Shown: positions 1 through 5,775, counted from the stretch's first letter. The stretch is 5,775 nucleotides of DNA from Bacteroidota bacterium (GCA_030635045.1 DAOVZP010000124.1:1-5775), one strand, 5' to 3'. The notes: generated by a model from the sequence alone, not told the origin. Made by a program: numbers and translations.

Positions 1-321
1 ATCATCCAGATCAACCCCCTCGCCGGCAGTATAATGAGACCCGCCATACTGCCCGTGCCCATAACCCTGGTTTGCGTATGCCCCATTCTTTTCATAATGC
101 TTCCAGTTCGCACCCATCTGGTCATATTTACCCCTGTTTTCAGGATTTCCCAGAACCTCATTTGCCTCACTGATCTCCTTGAACTTCTCCTCCGCCTTCG
201 CATCGCCCTGGTTCTTATCAGGATGGAACTTCATGGCCAGCTTCCGGTAAGCCTTCTTAATTTCTGCCTGGGAAGCCTTTTTATTTACACCTAATATCTT
301 ATAATAATCTTTATATTTCAT
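1..321 (-). CDS. DnaJ/CbpA-like J-domain co-chaperone, N-terminal part (runs off left edge)
   Basis: The reverse strand reads from ATG at 321 through 107 codons to base 1 with no stop, so the 3' end lies outside the window. Residues 4 to about 66 form a J-domain: it opens with DYYKILGV, has a basic helix II ([18 protein letters not shown]), the invariant HPD triad at residues 33-35, and a helix III/IV segment with YDQMG near 66-70. J-domains stimulate the ATPase of DnaK/Hsp70 in the cytoplasm. After the J-domain comes a Tyr/Gly-rich linker (about 71-100). The phrase '[12 protein letters not shown]' resembles CbpA-type (class B) proteins rather than classical DnaJ, but the substrate-binding domains are not visible, so the class is inference. 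It lies downstream of the LiaF-like gene on the same strand, with a 110-base gap holding a possible promoter of its own. No Shine-Dalgarno is seen before the ATG. Confidence 0.93.
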   Translation of the reverse strand, partial: MKYKDYYKILGVNKKASQAEIKKAYRKLAMKFHPDKNQGDAKAEEKFKEISEANEVLGNPENRGKYDQMGANWKHYEKNGAYANQGYGHGQYGGSHYTAGEGVDLDD

Positions 322-340
322 GTGGAATAAGGTATATCAA

Positions 341-370
341 CAATCATACCCTTGTACAAATTCATGCAAT
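341..370 (-). promoter_or_regulatory. Possible Bacteroidota-type promoter for the J-domain gene
   Basis: On the minus strand ATTG (367-370) is followed after 18 bases by TATGATTG (341-348). The Bacteroidota housekeeping promoter is TTG or TTTG, then about 17-23 bases, then TAnnTTTG, so the -7 box has one mismatch. Transcription would begin near 334-335, about 13 bases before the ATG at 321. This is a by-eye match in an AT-rich gap, so chance is a real alternative. If real, the J-domain gene can be expressed separately from the pspC-liaF pair. Confidence 0.35.
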
Positions 371-431
371 TCTGACATACAGGCAGTGGAAAGATCTAAA
401 ATTGATAAAAGCATACCAAACAAGTCGATAC

Positions 432-1334
432 TTAATAACGTAACACTCTCAGGCTGGAAATACCTGAATTGAATTCAATGCTTATGTTTTGTTCAGATGA
501 TGAAAAGTTAGGGCTTACATAGGTGCTCTTACTCACCTTATCGAAGCCTGGCAATTCTTTCGAAACCAGGAAAGAGTCTGTATTGACCTCACAGGCAACC
601 TCCTTTGGGACCTTGATCAAGACAGAAGAAACACCGGTTTCAATTTTTACATCAAGGTTATCAGACAGGCTTCCCAGTATGATCTCAATGGAGGTGGCCC
701 CGCCATCGATACGCAGCTCATTGATAATAAATGGGCTTAGATCCAAATATATGTCGGCAGCACCTGCATCAATATCCAGGTCCCACACGATATCCGGGTT
801 GAGCTTTATTTCCACCTCGTGTGAACGGTATAAGCTGAATTGGTTCCGGTGGCTTTCCGGCCCGATCCTGACATACTGCTTATTGTCCTCTGCAGACGTA
901 CTCATATAATATGTTCCCGAATCGCCAAAATGCTTGAAATCAACAAGTTGATCCGAGATACCTGAAATCACGTAGCTACCTGCAGCAGCATTCAGCTCAA
1001 GTAAGGCGAAATCTGCAGAATCAATACGTGATTCACTTTTATTCAATTCGATTTTCTCGTTTTTGTCCCAATGTCCGATCCATAACCAGCCGGAATGCCA
1101 TCTGCCGGGGTTATAACAAATTAGCATTATCATAGCAAAAACTGCCAGTAATGACGCGATCAGCTTATACAAAGACTTCAGGGGCAGGAGCGAAATGCCC
1201 CACAATACCAGTAATAAAGGCCAAAGGCTAAGTATATCACGCCAATTGAACCAGATAACATCAAACTTCTTTAAAAGGTATGCAACCCCCAACATAATGA
1301 GAACCATACCCCAGAACAGGTTTTTGTATTTCAT
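432..1334 (-). CDS. LiaF-like membrane protein with C-terminal beta-repeat (toastrack-like) domain
   Basis: 300 residues. The N-terminus has three predicted membrane helices (about 6-22, 34-51 and 56-74). The first two, with 'LIMLGVAYLL' and 'LWPLLLVLWGISLL', form a LiaI/LiaF-type transmembrane unit. From about residue 107 the protein is soluble and beta-rich. It repeats a hydrophobic-turn-Gly-hydrophobic pattern: LNAAAGSYVI (113), LDIDAGAADIYL (186), LRIDGGATSIEI (207), VKIETGVSSVLI (229) and IEFNSGISSLRV (286). This is typical of the LiaF C-terminal/DUF4097-like beta-helical fold. In Firmicutes LiaF restrains the LiaRS cell-envelope stress system; no LiaRS-like kinase or regulator is visible here, so that role cannot be transferred. 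The gene follows the PspC gene by 45 bases, so co-transcription is likely. No Shine-Dalgarno precedes the ATG. The family is fairly sure; the function is only suggested. Confidence 0.85.
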   Translation of the reverse strand: MKYKNLFWGMVLIMLGVAYLLKKFDVIWFNWRDILSLWPLLLVLWGISLLPLKSLYKLIASLLAVFAMIMLICYNPGRWHSGWLWIGHWDKNEKIELNKSESRIDSADFALLELNAAAGSYVISGISDQLVDFKHFGDSGTYYMSTSAEDNKQYVRIGPESHRNQFSLYRSHEVEIKLNPDIVWDLDIDAGAADIYLDLSPFIINELRIDGGATSIEIILGSLSDNLDVKIETGVSSVLIKVPKEVACEVNTDSFLVSKELPGFDKVSKSTYVSPNFSSSEQNISIEFNSGISSLRVLRY

Positions 1335-1344
1335 GATAGGAAAT

Positions 1345-1377
1345 TTTTAAGATGACTGGGCAGATAACTTTTAAGAT
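1345..1377. repeat. Short direct repeat in the pspC-liaF spacer
   Basis: TTTTAAGAT occurs at 1345-1353 and again at 1369-1377, 24 bases apart start to start, within the 45-base spacer between the PspC gene and the LiaF-like gene. The spacing is roughly two helical turns, which would suit a dimeric regulator, but the repeat is short and AT-rich and may be chance. Confidence 0.3.
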
Positions 1378-1379
1378 CA

Positions 1380-1838
1380 CTATTGTTTCTTACTGACAAA
1401 GGCGTTTCTTAAGAGTACAATTCCAATCACAATCAATATCACCGGCCATAGATCACCAAAATCGATACGCGGTATATAGCGGATCACAAGGAATATTATG
1501 CCAAGTGTGATCAGTATCAATCCGGCTATAAGACTGCCTTCATCTTTCTTTTTGAATTTGTTTGTGTCATGTGAGAAATCGGGGCCCTGCCCCTTTTCCT
1601 GTGTGTTATTCTCTTCCATAATATTTGAATTTACATTGTAAGTATTCTGATCATTGAGTGGAAGTACGATCCATAAGATGAGATAGAGGATGACACCGCC
1701 ACCACCAACAAGCACCAGTAAAATAAAAAGTATCCTTATGAAGGTTGGATCAAGGTTAATAGCCTCGCCAATACCCCCGGCCACGCCACCGATCATACTT
1801 TCACTTTTGCTTCTATACAAGCCGGATCTTTTTTCCAT
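1380..1838 (-). CDS. PspC-domain membrane protein with C-terminal LiaF-type transmembrane unit
   Basis: 152 residues. Residues 4 to about 62 are a PspC domain: LYRSKSESMIGGVAGGIGE, then NLDPTFIRILFILL and a Gly-rich turn into a membrane helix ending in LPLNDQ. A polar linker rich in Asn, Glu and Lys spans about 63-100. Residues 102-145 carry two more membrane helices around the phrase DLWPVILIVIGIVLL, the same unit found at the N-terminus of the next gene. PspC in Proteobacteria senses inner-membrane stress with PspA and PspB; neither is seen here, and Bacteroidota PspC proteins are mostly uncharacterised. The likely site is the cytoplasmic membrane. The gene is first in a likely operon with the LiaF-like gene and has a good promoter match just upstream. 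The start at 1838 is supported because the PspC motif begins within five residues. Confidence 0.9.
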   Translation of the reverse strand: MEKRSGLYRSKSESMIGGVAGGIGEAINLDPTFIRILFILLVLVGGGGVILYLILWIVLPLNDQNTYNVNSNIMEENNTQEKGQGPDFSHDTNKFKKKDEGSLIAGLILITLGIIFLVIRYIPRIDFGDLWPVILIVIGIVLLRNAFVSKKQ

Positions 1839-1856
1839 GATGTTGGTTTATCATAA

Positions 1857-1864
1857 CAAATATA
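1857..1864 (-). promoter_or_regulatory. Candidate -7 box for the pspC-liaF operon
   Basis: The minus strand reads TATATTTG, an exact match to the Bacteroidota -7 consensus TAnnTTTG. It lies 18 bases before the PspC start codon, giving a leader of roughly 12 bases. No clear TTG is present at the expected -33 distance (the nearest is an ATGG at 1885-1888, 20 bases upstream), so the call depends on the -7 box alone. Confidence 0.45.
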
Positions 1865-1905
1865 CATCTTAAATGCATATTCTACCATTAAAAAATGTTA
1901 ATAAG

Positions 1906-1927
1906 ATCATTTATGGTATTAAATGAT
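1906..1927. repeat. AT-rich inverted repeat between the DUF393 gene and the pspC gene
   Basis: ATCATTTA (1906-1913) and TAAATGAT (1920-1927) are perfect 8-base inverted arms around a 6-base loop. The repeat sits 36 bases past the stop of the DCC-family gene and upstream of the pspC promoter. It could be a weak transcription end for the former or an operator for the latter. The stem has only two G-C pairs, and no T-run directly follows it on the minus strand, which argues against a strong intrinsic terminator. Confidence 0.4.
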
Positions 1928-1962
1928 TTGCCAATTAAGAAAATGAAACTGCAGGGAGTTGT

Positions 1963-2352
1963 TTAATCAAGATGATTGATCCGGCAACTTTCATTCCTTC
2001 CAAACCAGCGGTACCTGTTCCCGGCAACTATGTCGTAAACCCAATCCCTGATAAAAGGAGGTACAATGATAAAAATGTAAAGTATGCTCCATGCTTTGCC
2101 AAGCCTTTTGATGATCCTCAGGATTGCAGTTGAACGATAGAATGTTTTTTTATCCTCGATGTAAACAATGCTGTCAATATTTTGTTTGTTTATTAGAAAC
2201 CCTGACAAAAGCGATTTACCTGAATCGGATTGCAGGGATGCAAACCTGAACTTGTTTCGTCCACCATGTTTGATCACGAAGTTTACAGCACGATTGCAAA
2301 GTTTGCAATAGCCGTCGAACAAAATCACAGGTATATTATCAGATATGTGCAT
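1963..2352 (-). CDS. DCC-family (DUF393) thiol-disulfide oxidoreductase-like protein
   Basis: 129 residues from the start at 2352. The N-terminus reads VILFDGYCKLCN, the defining DGxCxxC motif of the DCC family, with the redox-type cysteines at 16 and 19. The conserved C-terminal phrase is YDIVAGNRYRWFG (106-118), followed by Cys123. A hydrophobic stretch lies at about 88-100 (WSILYIFIIVPPF). The family (for example YuxK-like proteins) is annotated as thioredoxin-fold-like thiol-disulfide oxidoreductases, but substrates are unknown. The reading frame is open up to an ATG at 2469. I reject that start: the extra 39 residues are an AT-rich, non-family-like stretch, the domain begins immediately after Met at 2352, and 129 residues fits the usual family length. 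The gene is divergent from icd; no functional link to the TCA genes is evident. Confidence 0.88.
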   Translation of the reverse strand: MHISDNIPVILFDGYCKLCNRAVNFVIKHGGRNKFRFASLQSDSGKSLLSGFLINKQNIDSIVYIEDKKTFYRSTAILRIIKRLGKAWSILYIFIIVPPFIRDWVYDIVAGNRYRWFGRNESCRINHLD

Positions 2353-2364
2353 ACGTTTAGTATT

Positions 2365-2393
2365 CAAACAATGCAAAAGTGCTTTTGTTTCAA
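2365..2393 (-). promoter_or_regulatory. Possible promoter for the DCC-family gene
   Basis: On the minus strand TTG (2391-2393) is followed after 18 bases by ATTGTTTG (2365-2372). The TTTG half of the Bacteroidota -7 box is kept, but the TA half reads AT. Transcription would begin about seven bases before the ATG at 2352. If used, it would exclude the longer reading frame that begins at 2469. The match is imperfect. Confidence 0.3.
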
Positions 2394-2437
2394 CGGATAC
2401 GAGCAATTTAGAAATAGATATAAATTGAAAAAAGCAA

Positions 2438-2466
2438 TTTTTGTATCGTTGATTTTTGTAAATTAG
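2438..2466 (+). promoter_or_regulatory. Possible promoter for the icd-citrate synthase operon
   Basis: TTTTTG (2438-2443) and TAAATTAG (2459-2466) resemble the Bacteroidota -33 and -7 elements, with one mismatch in the -7 box and a short spacing of 15 bases. A second weak option is ATTG (2424-2427) with TATCGTTG (2444-2451), spacing 16. The first option gives a leader of about 15 bases before the ATG at 2488. No Shine-Dalgarno is present in the leader (CTTTAATCCAAATATTT). Confidence 0.35.
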
Positions 2467-2487
2467 CACCCTTTAATCCAAATATTT

Positions 2488-3852
2488 ATGGGAGAAAAAA
2501 TCAGAATCTCAGACAACAAACTGGTCGTTCCCGACCATCCGACAATACCGTTTATCGAAGGTGATGGCACAGGTCCCGATATTTGGGCTGCATCAGTCAG
2601 GGTATTTGATGCTGCTGTTGAAAAGGCTTACGGGGGCAAGCGTAAGATTGAATGGAAAGAAGTATATGCCGGTGAAAACGCTTTCAATCGTTTCAATGAC
2701 TGGCTCCCGAAGGAAACTGTAGATGCTTTTAATGAATACCTCGTTGGGATCAAAGGGCCGCTCACCACACCTGTGGGAGGCGGAATCCGTTCGCTAAATG
2801 TCGCATTGAGGCAGATCCTCGACCTGTATGTATGCCTGCGGCCGGTAAAATACATCACCGGGGTTCCTTCGCCCGTAAAGAAGCCTGAAGACGTGGATAT
2901 AGTAATCTTCAGGGAAAATACGGAAGATATCTATGTCGGCATTGAATGGCAGGAAGGCAGTGATGAAGTAAAGAAAGTTGTTGATTTCATAAGAGAGGAA
3001 ATGGGTATAGACAAGATCCGTTTCCCTGAAACTTCCGGTATTGGTATCAAACCAATATCAAAAGAGGGTTCGTACAGGCTTATCCGTGCTGCTATTTCCT
3101 TTGCTCTTGAAGAAGGCCGCCGGTCGCTTACCCTCGTGCATAAAGGCAACATCATGAAGTTTACTGAAGGGGCCTTCAAGAACTGGGGTTACGAGATGGC
3201 TAAAAATGAATTTCGTGAGCAGGTGATCACCGAGAGAGAAAGCTGGATACTGGGTAATGCAGAAAGCAATCCGGGTATCAGCATTGCAGACAATGCAAAG
3301 CTTATCGAACCCGGATACCACATGATGACCGATTCGCAAAAAGCCGATGTCAGGGCTGAGGTGGAAGAAGGGCTAAAGCTTATCCCGACCCATGGGGATG
3401 GCAAGTGGAAAGAAATGCTCCTTATCAAAGATGCTATCGCCGACATCACTTTACAGCAAGTGCTCACAAGGGCAGCCGAATTTGATGTTGTCGCCACCAT
3501 GAACCTGAATGGCGATTACCTGTCGGATGCTCTTGCCGCCCAGGTCGGTGGTATCGGGATAGCCCCGGGTGCCAATATAAATTATGAAACCGGGCACGCG
3601 ATATTTGAAGCAACTCACGGTACAGCACCCAAGTATGCAGGCCTCGACAAGGTCAACCCCGGATCAGTGATCATTTCAGGGAGTATGATGCTGAAATATA
3701 TGGGGTGGCAAGAGGCCCACGACCTGATATGGTCAGGGCTTCAAAAAACCATCAGCCAGAAAAGGGTTACCTATGATTACCATCGAATGATGGAAGGTGC
3801 CACCCTGCTTAAGTGCTCCGAGTTTGGCAGCGCAATAATTGAAAATATGTAA
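2488..3852 (+). CDS. icd: NADP-dependent isocitrate dehydrogenase
   Basis: 454 residues. The enzyme oxidatively decarboxylates isocitrate to 2-oxoglutarate in the cytoplasmic TCA cycle, making NADPH. The sequence follows E. coli Icd closely. Substrate residues are visible as S102, N104 and R108 (in RSLNVALRQ), R118, R142 (FRENTEDIY), Y149 and K219 ([10 protein letters not shown]). Metal aspartates include D343 and D347 ([10 protein letters not shown]), with D319 of the IKDAIAD segment or its neighbour as the third. NADP preference is suggested by K382-Y383 (HGTAPKYAG) and Y429/R433 ([10 protein letters not shown]), which match K344, Y345, Y391 and R395 of E. coli. The protein is longer than E. 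coli Icd (416) because residues 243-310 hold an enlarged, polar segment. S102 matches the AceK-phosphorylated serine, but no AceK gene is seen. The citrate synthase gene follows after 36 bases. Confidence 0.97.
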   Translation: MGEKIRISDNKLVVPDHPTIPFIEGDGTGPDIWAASVRVFDAAVEKAYGGKRKIEWKEVYAGENAFNRFNDWLPKETVDAFNEYLVGIKGPLTTPVGGGIRSLNVALRQILDLYVCLRPVKYITGVPSPVKKPEDVDIVIFRENTEDIYVGIEWQEGSDEVKKVVDFIREEMGIDKIRFPETSGIGIKPISKEGSYRLIRAAISFALEEGRRSLTLVHKGNIMKFTEGAFKNWGYEMAKNEFREQVITERESWILGNAESNPGISIADNAKLIEPGYHMMTDSQKADVRAEVEEGLKLIPTHGDGKWKEMLLIKDAIADITLQQVLTRAAEFDVVATMNLNGDYLSDALAAQVGGIGIAPGANINYETGHAIFEATHGTAPKYAGLDKVNPGSVIISGSMMLKYMGWQEAHDLIWSGLQKTISQKRVTYDYHRMMEGATLLKCSEFGSAIIENM

Positions 3853-3859
3853 TAACATT

Positions 3860-3876
3860 TCTTACCAGGTGTAAGA
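3860..3876 (+). repeat. Small hairpin just ahead of the citrate synthase ribosome-binding site
   Basis: TCTTAC (3860-3865), loop CAGGT, then GTAAGA (3871-3876): a perfect 6-base stem with a 5-base loop. It ends one base before the AGGAGG motif in the icd-citrate synthase spacer. It has no T-tract and so is not a terminator. It could affect translation initiation or mark a processing site, but a stem this short may be chance. Confidence 0.4.
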
Positions 3877-3877
3877 C

Positions 3878-3883
3878 AGGAGG
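3878..3883 (+). promoter_or_regulatory. Full AGGAGG Shine-Dalgarno for citrate synthase
   Basis: AGGAGG lies five bases before the ATG at 3889 and fixes that start codon. It stands out because the other visible starts here (J-domain gene, LiaF-like, PspC, icd) have no Shine-Dalgarno, as is usual in Bacteroidota. Confidence 0.8.
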
Positions 3884-3888
3884 AAAAC

Positions 3889-5199
3889 ATGTCAGTATTA
3901 AAAGAAAGGCTCACACAAAAAATTGAAGAATGGCGACCACGCATAACCAGGTTACTCAAGGATCATGGCGATGTTGTTGTTGATGAAGTAACCATTGCAA
4001 AAGCCCTTGGCGGGATGAGGGGATTGAAAAGCCTGGTGACGGACATATCCTATCTCGATCCCAATGAAGGTATCCGGTACAGGGGTTATACCCTTAAAGA
4101 AGTTTTCGAACTCCTGCCCAAGCCAAAAGATGCCGAGATGCCTTACGTAGAAGGACTATTGTTCCTCTTGCTTACGGGCGATATCCCAAATGACAAAGAG
4201 GTTGCAGATGTAGTGGATGAATTCAGCAAGAGAAGGATACTTCCGCGCTATGTGTATGAAGTGATCGATGCCTTTCCCTGCTGCAGTCATCCCATGACCA
4301 TCTTTTCATCAGCCATCCTTACAATGCACCGCGAGTCTTTCTTTACAAAGAAATACTTTGCCGGTCTCAAAAAAGAAGATTATTGGGAACCCACTTTTGA
4401 AGATGTATTGAACCTGTTGGCAAAACTACCTGAAATAGCCACCTACATCTATGCCAAATTGTACAAGGATGGCAACCGTATACAGTCAAACCCGAACCTT
4501 GATATGGGCGGTAACTTTGCGTTTATGATGGGGATCGACAAGCCTTATGACGATGTATCCAGGCTGCATTTTATCCTGCATAGCGACCACGAAAGCGGGA
4601 ATGTCAGTGCACATACGGGGCACCTTGTAGCCAGTTCACTTTCCGATATTTACCTGGCAACATCAGCCATGATCAATGGCCTGGCAGGGCCGCTGCATGG
4701 CCTGGCAAACCAGGAGGTGCTGCGCTGGCTCCAGGACCTGATGGATAAGATGGGCGGTGCCGAACCCACTGAAGATGAAATCAAGCAGTACGTTTGGGAT
4801 ACCCTGAATGCAGGATTTGTGATACCTGGTTATGGCCATGCCGTATTGAGAAAAACAGACCCGCGCTACACCCTTCAAAGGGAATTCAGCCTGAAGCACC
4901 TGCAGGAAGATCCCCTCTTTAAATATGTCGATATACTTTACAAAGTTGTGCCCCCCATCCTGATGGAACATGGAAAGGCCAAGAACCCCTGGCCCAATGT
5001 AGATGCCCAGTCAGGTGCGATTCAATGGCACTATGGAGTAAGGGAGTACGACTTCTATACCGTACTCTTCGGTATTGGAAGATCCATTGGGATCTGTGCC
5101 AATATCATCTGGGACCGTGCTTTGATGTATCCGCTGGAGAGGCCCAAGTCGCTTACGACAGACATGCTTGAGAAAATAGCCGGGATCTCAAAAAAATAG
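3889..5199 (+). CDS. gltA: Citrate synthase, mitochondrial/eukaryote-like type
   Basis: 436 residues. It condenses acetyl-CoA and oxaloacetate to citrate, the first TCA-cycle step. The catalytic triad of the pig mitochondrial enzyme (H274, H320, D375) is matched by H270 (GPLHGLANQEVL), H317 (PGYGHAVLRKTDPRY) and D372 (WPNVDAQSG). Oxaloacetate-binding residues are also present: the HSDHE segment at 231-235, R326, R398 (LFGIGRS) and R418 (LERPKS). These phrases follow the mitochondrial enzyme much more closely than the hexameric NADH-regulated GltA of E. coli. Eukaryote-like citrate synthases are known in bacteria such as Geobacter, and I recall them in Bacteroidota. There is no mitochondrial targeting peptide; the protein starts directly with the helical LKERLTQKIEEW. 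It is likely co-transcribed with icd. The gltA symbol is used by function; the protein is not orthologous in type to E. coli GltA. Confidence 0.96.
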   Translation: MSVLKERLTQKIEEWRPRITRLLKDHGDVVVDEVTIAKALGGMRGLKSLVTDISYLDPNEGIRYRGYTLKEVFELLPKPKDAEMPYVEGLLFLLLTGDIPNDKEVADVVDEFSKRRILPRYVYEVIDAFPCCSHPMTIFSSAILTMHRESFFTKKYFAGLKKEDYWEPTFEDVLNLLAKLPEIATYIYAKLYKDGNRIQSNPNLDMGGNFAFMMGIDKPYDDVSRLHFILHSDHESGNVSAHTGHLVASSLSDIYLATSAMINGLAGPLHGLANQEVLRWLQDLMDKMGGAEPTEDEIKQYVWDTLNAGFVIPGYGHAVLRKTDPRYTLQREFSLKHLQEDPLFKYVDILYKVVPPILMEHGKAKNPWPNVDAQSGAIQWHYGVREYDFYTVLFGIGRSIGICANIIWDRALMYPLERPKSLTTDMLEKIAGISKK

Positions 5200-5262
5200 T
5201 ATGCGCCTGTAGTCGCACCTGTGGAATATTACCCTGCTATCATGACTAAAATACAAGGTTAC
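5200..5262. other. Convergent intergenic spacer, no clear terminator
   Basis: These 63 bases separate the ends of the citrate synthase gene and the convergent outer-membrane protein gene. A terminator would be expected, but I see no stem followed by a T-run in either direction. The only local pattern is an imperfect direct repeat, GCGCCTGT (5203-5210) and GCACCTGT (5215-5222). Confidence 0.5.
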
Positions 5263-5775
5263 TTATTTGCGCCAGGCAGGCCGGTAATCGCATTGCGAGC
5301 CTGAAGAGCGGCATCGTCCTTTCAGGAAATTGAATTTCAGGGATATATAAATATCCATACCGGTAAAATCAGTCAGGTTGAAGAAGCCAAGTAGTTTATC
5401 GGTACCTATTGTAAAGAACCAGAAGCGTGCCGACAAGCCTACACGGGGGTAGCGGTAGTTATACAATGAAACCGGCATACTGAACTCCAGGTATTGCGTT
5501 TCATAACGGGGCGTAACAGCGATCTGCGCCGGCCGGTATATATAGGCTTTACCTGCCATAAGAGGTTGCATGAAGGTAGCGTTCAAATACCATTGTTTTC
5601 TGAAATGATAATCCAATTGCACGCTGAGGGCTGCGGGCAGGATCATCTTTATCCGGTCTGAAGCAAGGGAAGCATCAGGATCTCCATAAAACTCATTGCT
5701 GAGCATTTGTGTAAACTGATCTATATTCCTGAAATTAACTGTATCAACATTTTCCCAGAAAACACCGACATCATC
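5263..5775 (-). CDS. DUF5723-like outer-membrane beta-barrel protein, C-terminal part (runs off right edge)
   Basis: The frame stays open from the right edge to the stop at 5263-5265, giving 170 residues of the C-terminal part. The internal Met at 5706 is not a likely start, because coding sequence continues upstream (DDVGVFWENVDTVNF). The visible part alternates hydrophobic and polar residues, as in beta strands: LSVQLDYHF, WYLNATFMQP, QIAVTPRYE, LEFSMPVSLYNY, VGLSARFWFF and MDIYISLKFNF. The phrases 'FFTIGTDKLLGFFNLTDFTGMDIYISLKFNF' (given here only to locate it, about 75-45 residues before the stop) recall the end of Bacteroidota DUF5723 proteins, whose function is unknown. A short polar tail with two cysteines (GRCRSSGSQC...) follows the last strand. 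It is convergent with the citrate synthase gene, so a functional link is unlikely. Family recall is moderate; outer-membrane location is inferred. Confidence 0.65.
   Translation of the reverse strand, partial: DDVGVFWENVDTVNFRNIDQFTQMLSNEFYGDPDASLASDRIKMILPAALSVQLDYHFRKQWYLNATFMQPLMAGKAYIYRPAQIAVTPRYETQYLEFSMPVSLYNYRYPRVGLSARFWFFTIGTDKLLGFFNLTDFTGMDIYISLKFNFLKGRCRSSGSQCDYRPAWRK

Noticed and set aside
34..294. Plus-strand open frame of 86 residues opposite the J-domain gene
   Set aside because: It is the antisense shadow of a clear J-domain with an intact HPD motif, and its own translation is a low-complexity Leu/Ile/Pro-rich sequence with no recognisable domain.
523..909. Plus-strand open frame opposite the LiaF-like gene
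   Set aside because: The minus strand encodes a coherent membrane plus beta-repeat protein; the plus-strand frame shows no domain or promoter.
1..1334. Near-identical starts of the J-domain and LiaF-like genes (ATGAAATAtAAA and ATGAAATAcAAA)
   Set aside because: The match covers only four codons (Met-Lys-Tyr-Lys), common in AT-rich starts, and the following sequences are unrelated.
2230..2466. Plus-strand open frame of 78 residues upstream of icd
   Set aside because: It is mostly antisense to the DCC-family gene, including the DGxCxxC region, and its tail is an AT-rich intergenic sequence.
2353..2469. N-terminal extension of the DCC-family protein to the ATG at 2469
   Set aside because: The extra 39 residues do not look like the family, contain no signal peptide, and cover the likely divergent promoters.
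5276..5306. Palindromic stretch with TCGCA-T-TGCGA flanked by CAGGC/GCCTG-type arms near the convergent junction
   Set aside because: It lies within the coding end of the outer-membrane protein gene and has no T-run after it, so I do not call it a terminator.

Overview
The window looks like an ordinary chromosomal segment from a Bacteroidota bacterium, probably Bacteroidia-like. Four things point there: AT-rich leaders that mostly lack a Shine-Dalgarno sequence, promoter-like boxes close to the Bacteroidota TAnnTTTG consensus, a DUF5723-like outer-membrane protein, and a mitochondrial/eukaryote-type citrate synthase next to isocitrate dehydrogenase. The assignment rests on recalled family knowledge, not on a database search.

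Left part (1-1838, minus strand): three genes are read right to left. They are a PspC-domain membrane protein, a LiaF-like membrane protein with a beta-repeat C-terminal domain, and the N-terminal part of a DnaJ/CbpA-type J-domain co-chaperone that runs off the left edge. Together they resemble an envelope-stress and protein-folding cluster. The PspC and LiaF-like proteins share the same two-helix 'LiaI/LiaF transmembrane' unit, which suggests that they act in one membrane complex.

Middle (1839-2487): a small DCC-family (DUF393) thiol-disulfide oxidoreductase-like gene lies on the minus strand, divergent from the TCA-cycle genes. Its start is best placed at 2352 rather than at the upstream ATG at 2469. 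This leaves a 135-base divergent promoter region before icd.

Right part (2488-5199, plus strand): icd (NADP-type isocitrate dehydrogenase) and a citrate synthase gene are 36 bases apart and probably form an operon for the oxidative entry of the TCA cycle. No aconitase gene is present in the window. The citrate synthase has a full AGGAGG ribosome-binding site just behind a small hairpin, unlike the other genes here. Convergent to it, at the right edge, is the C-terminal part of a DUF5723-like beta-barrel protein, whose N-terminus is beyond the window.

I saw no mobile element, CRISPR array, tRNA or rRNA. No stretch over 300 bases lacks a gene. I did not find convincing evidence of an undescribed system; the points of interest are listed as modest findings.
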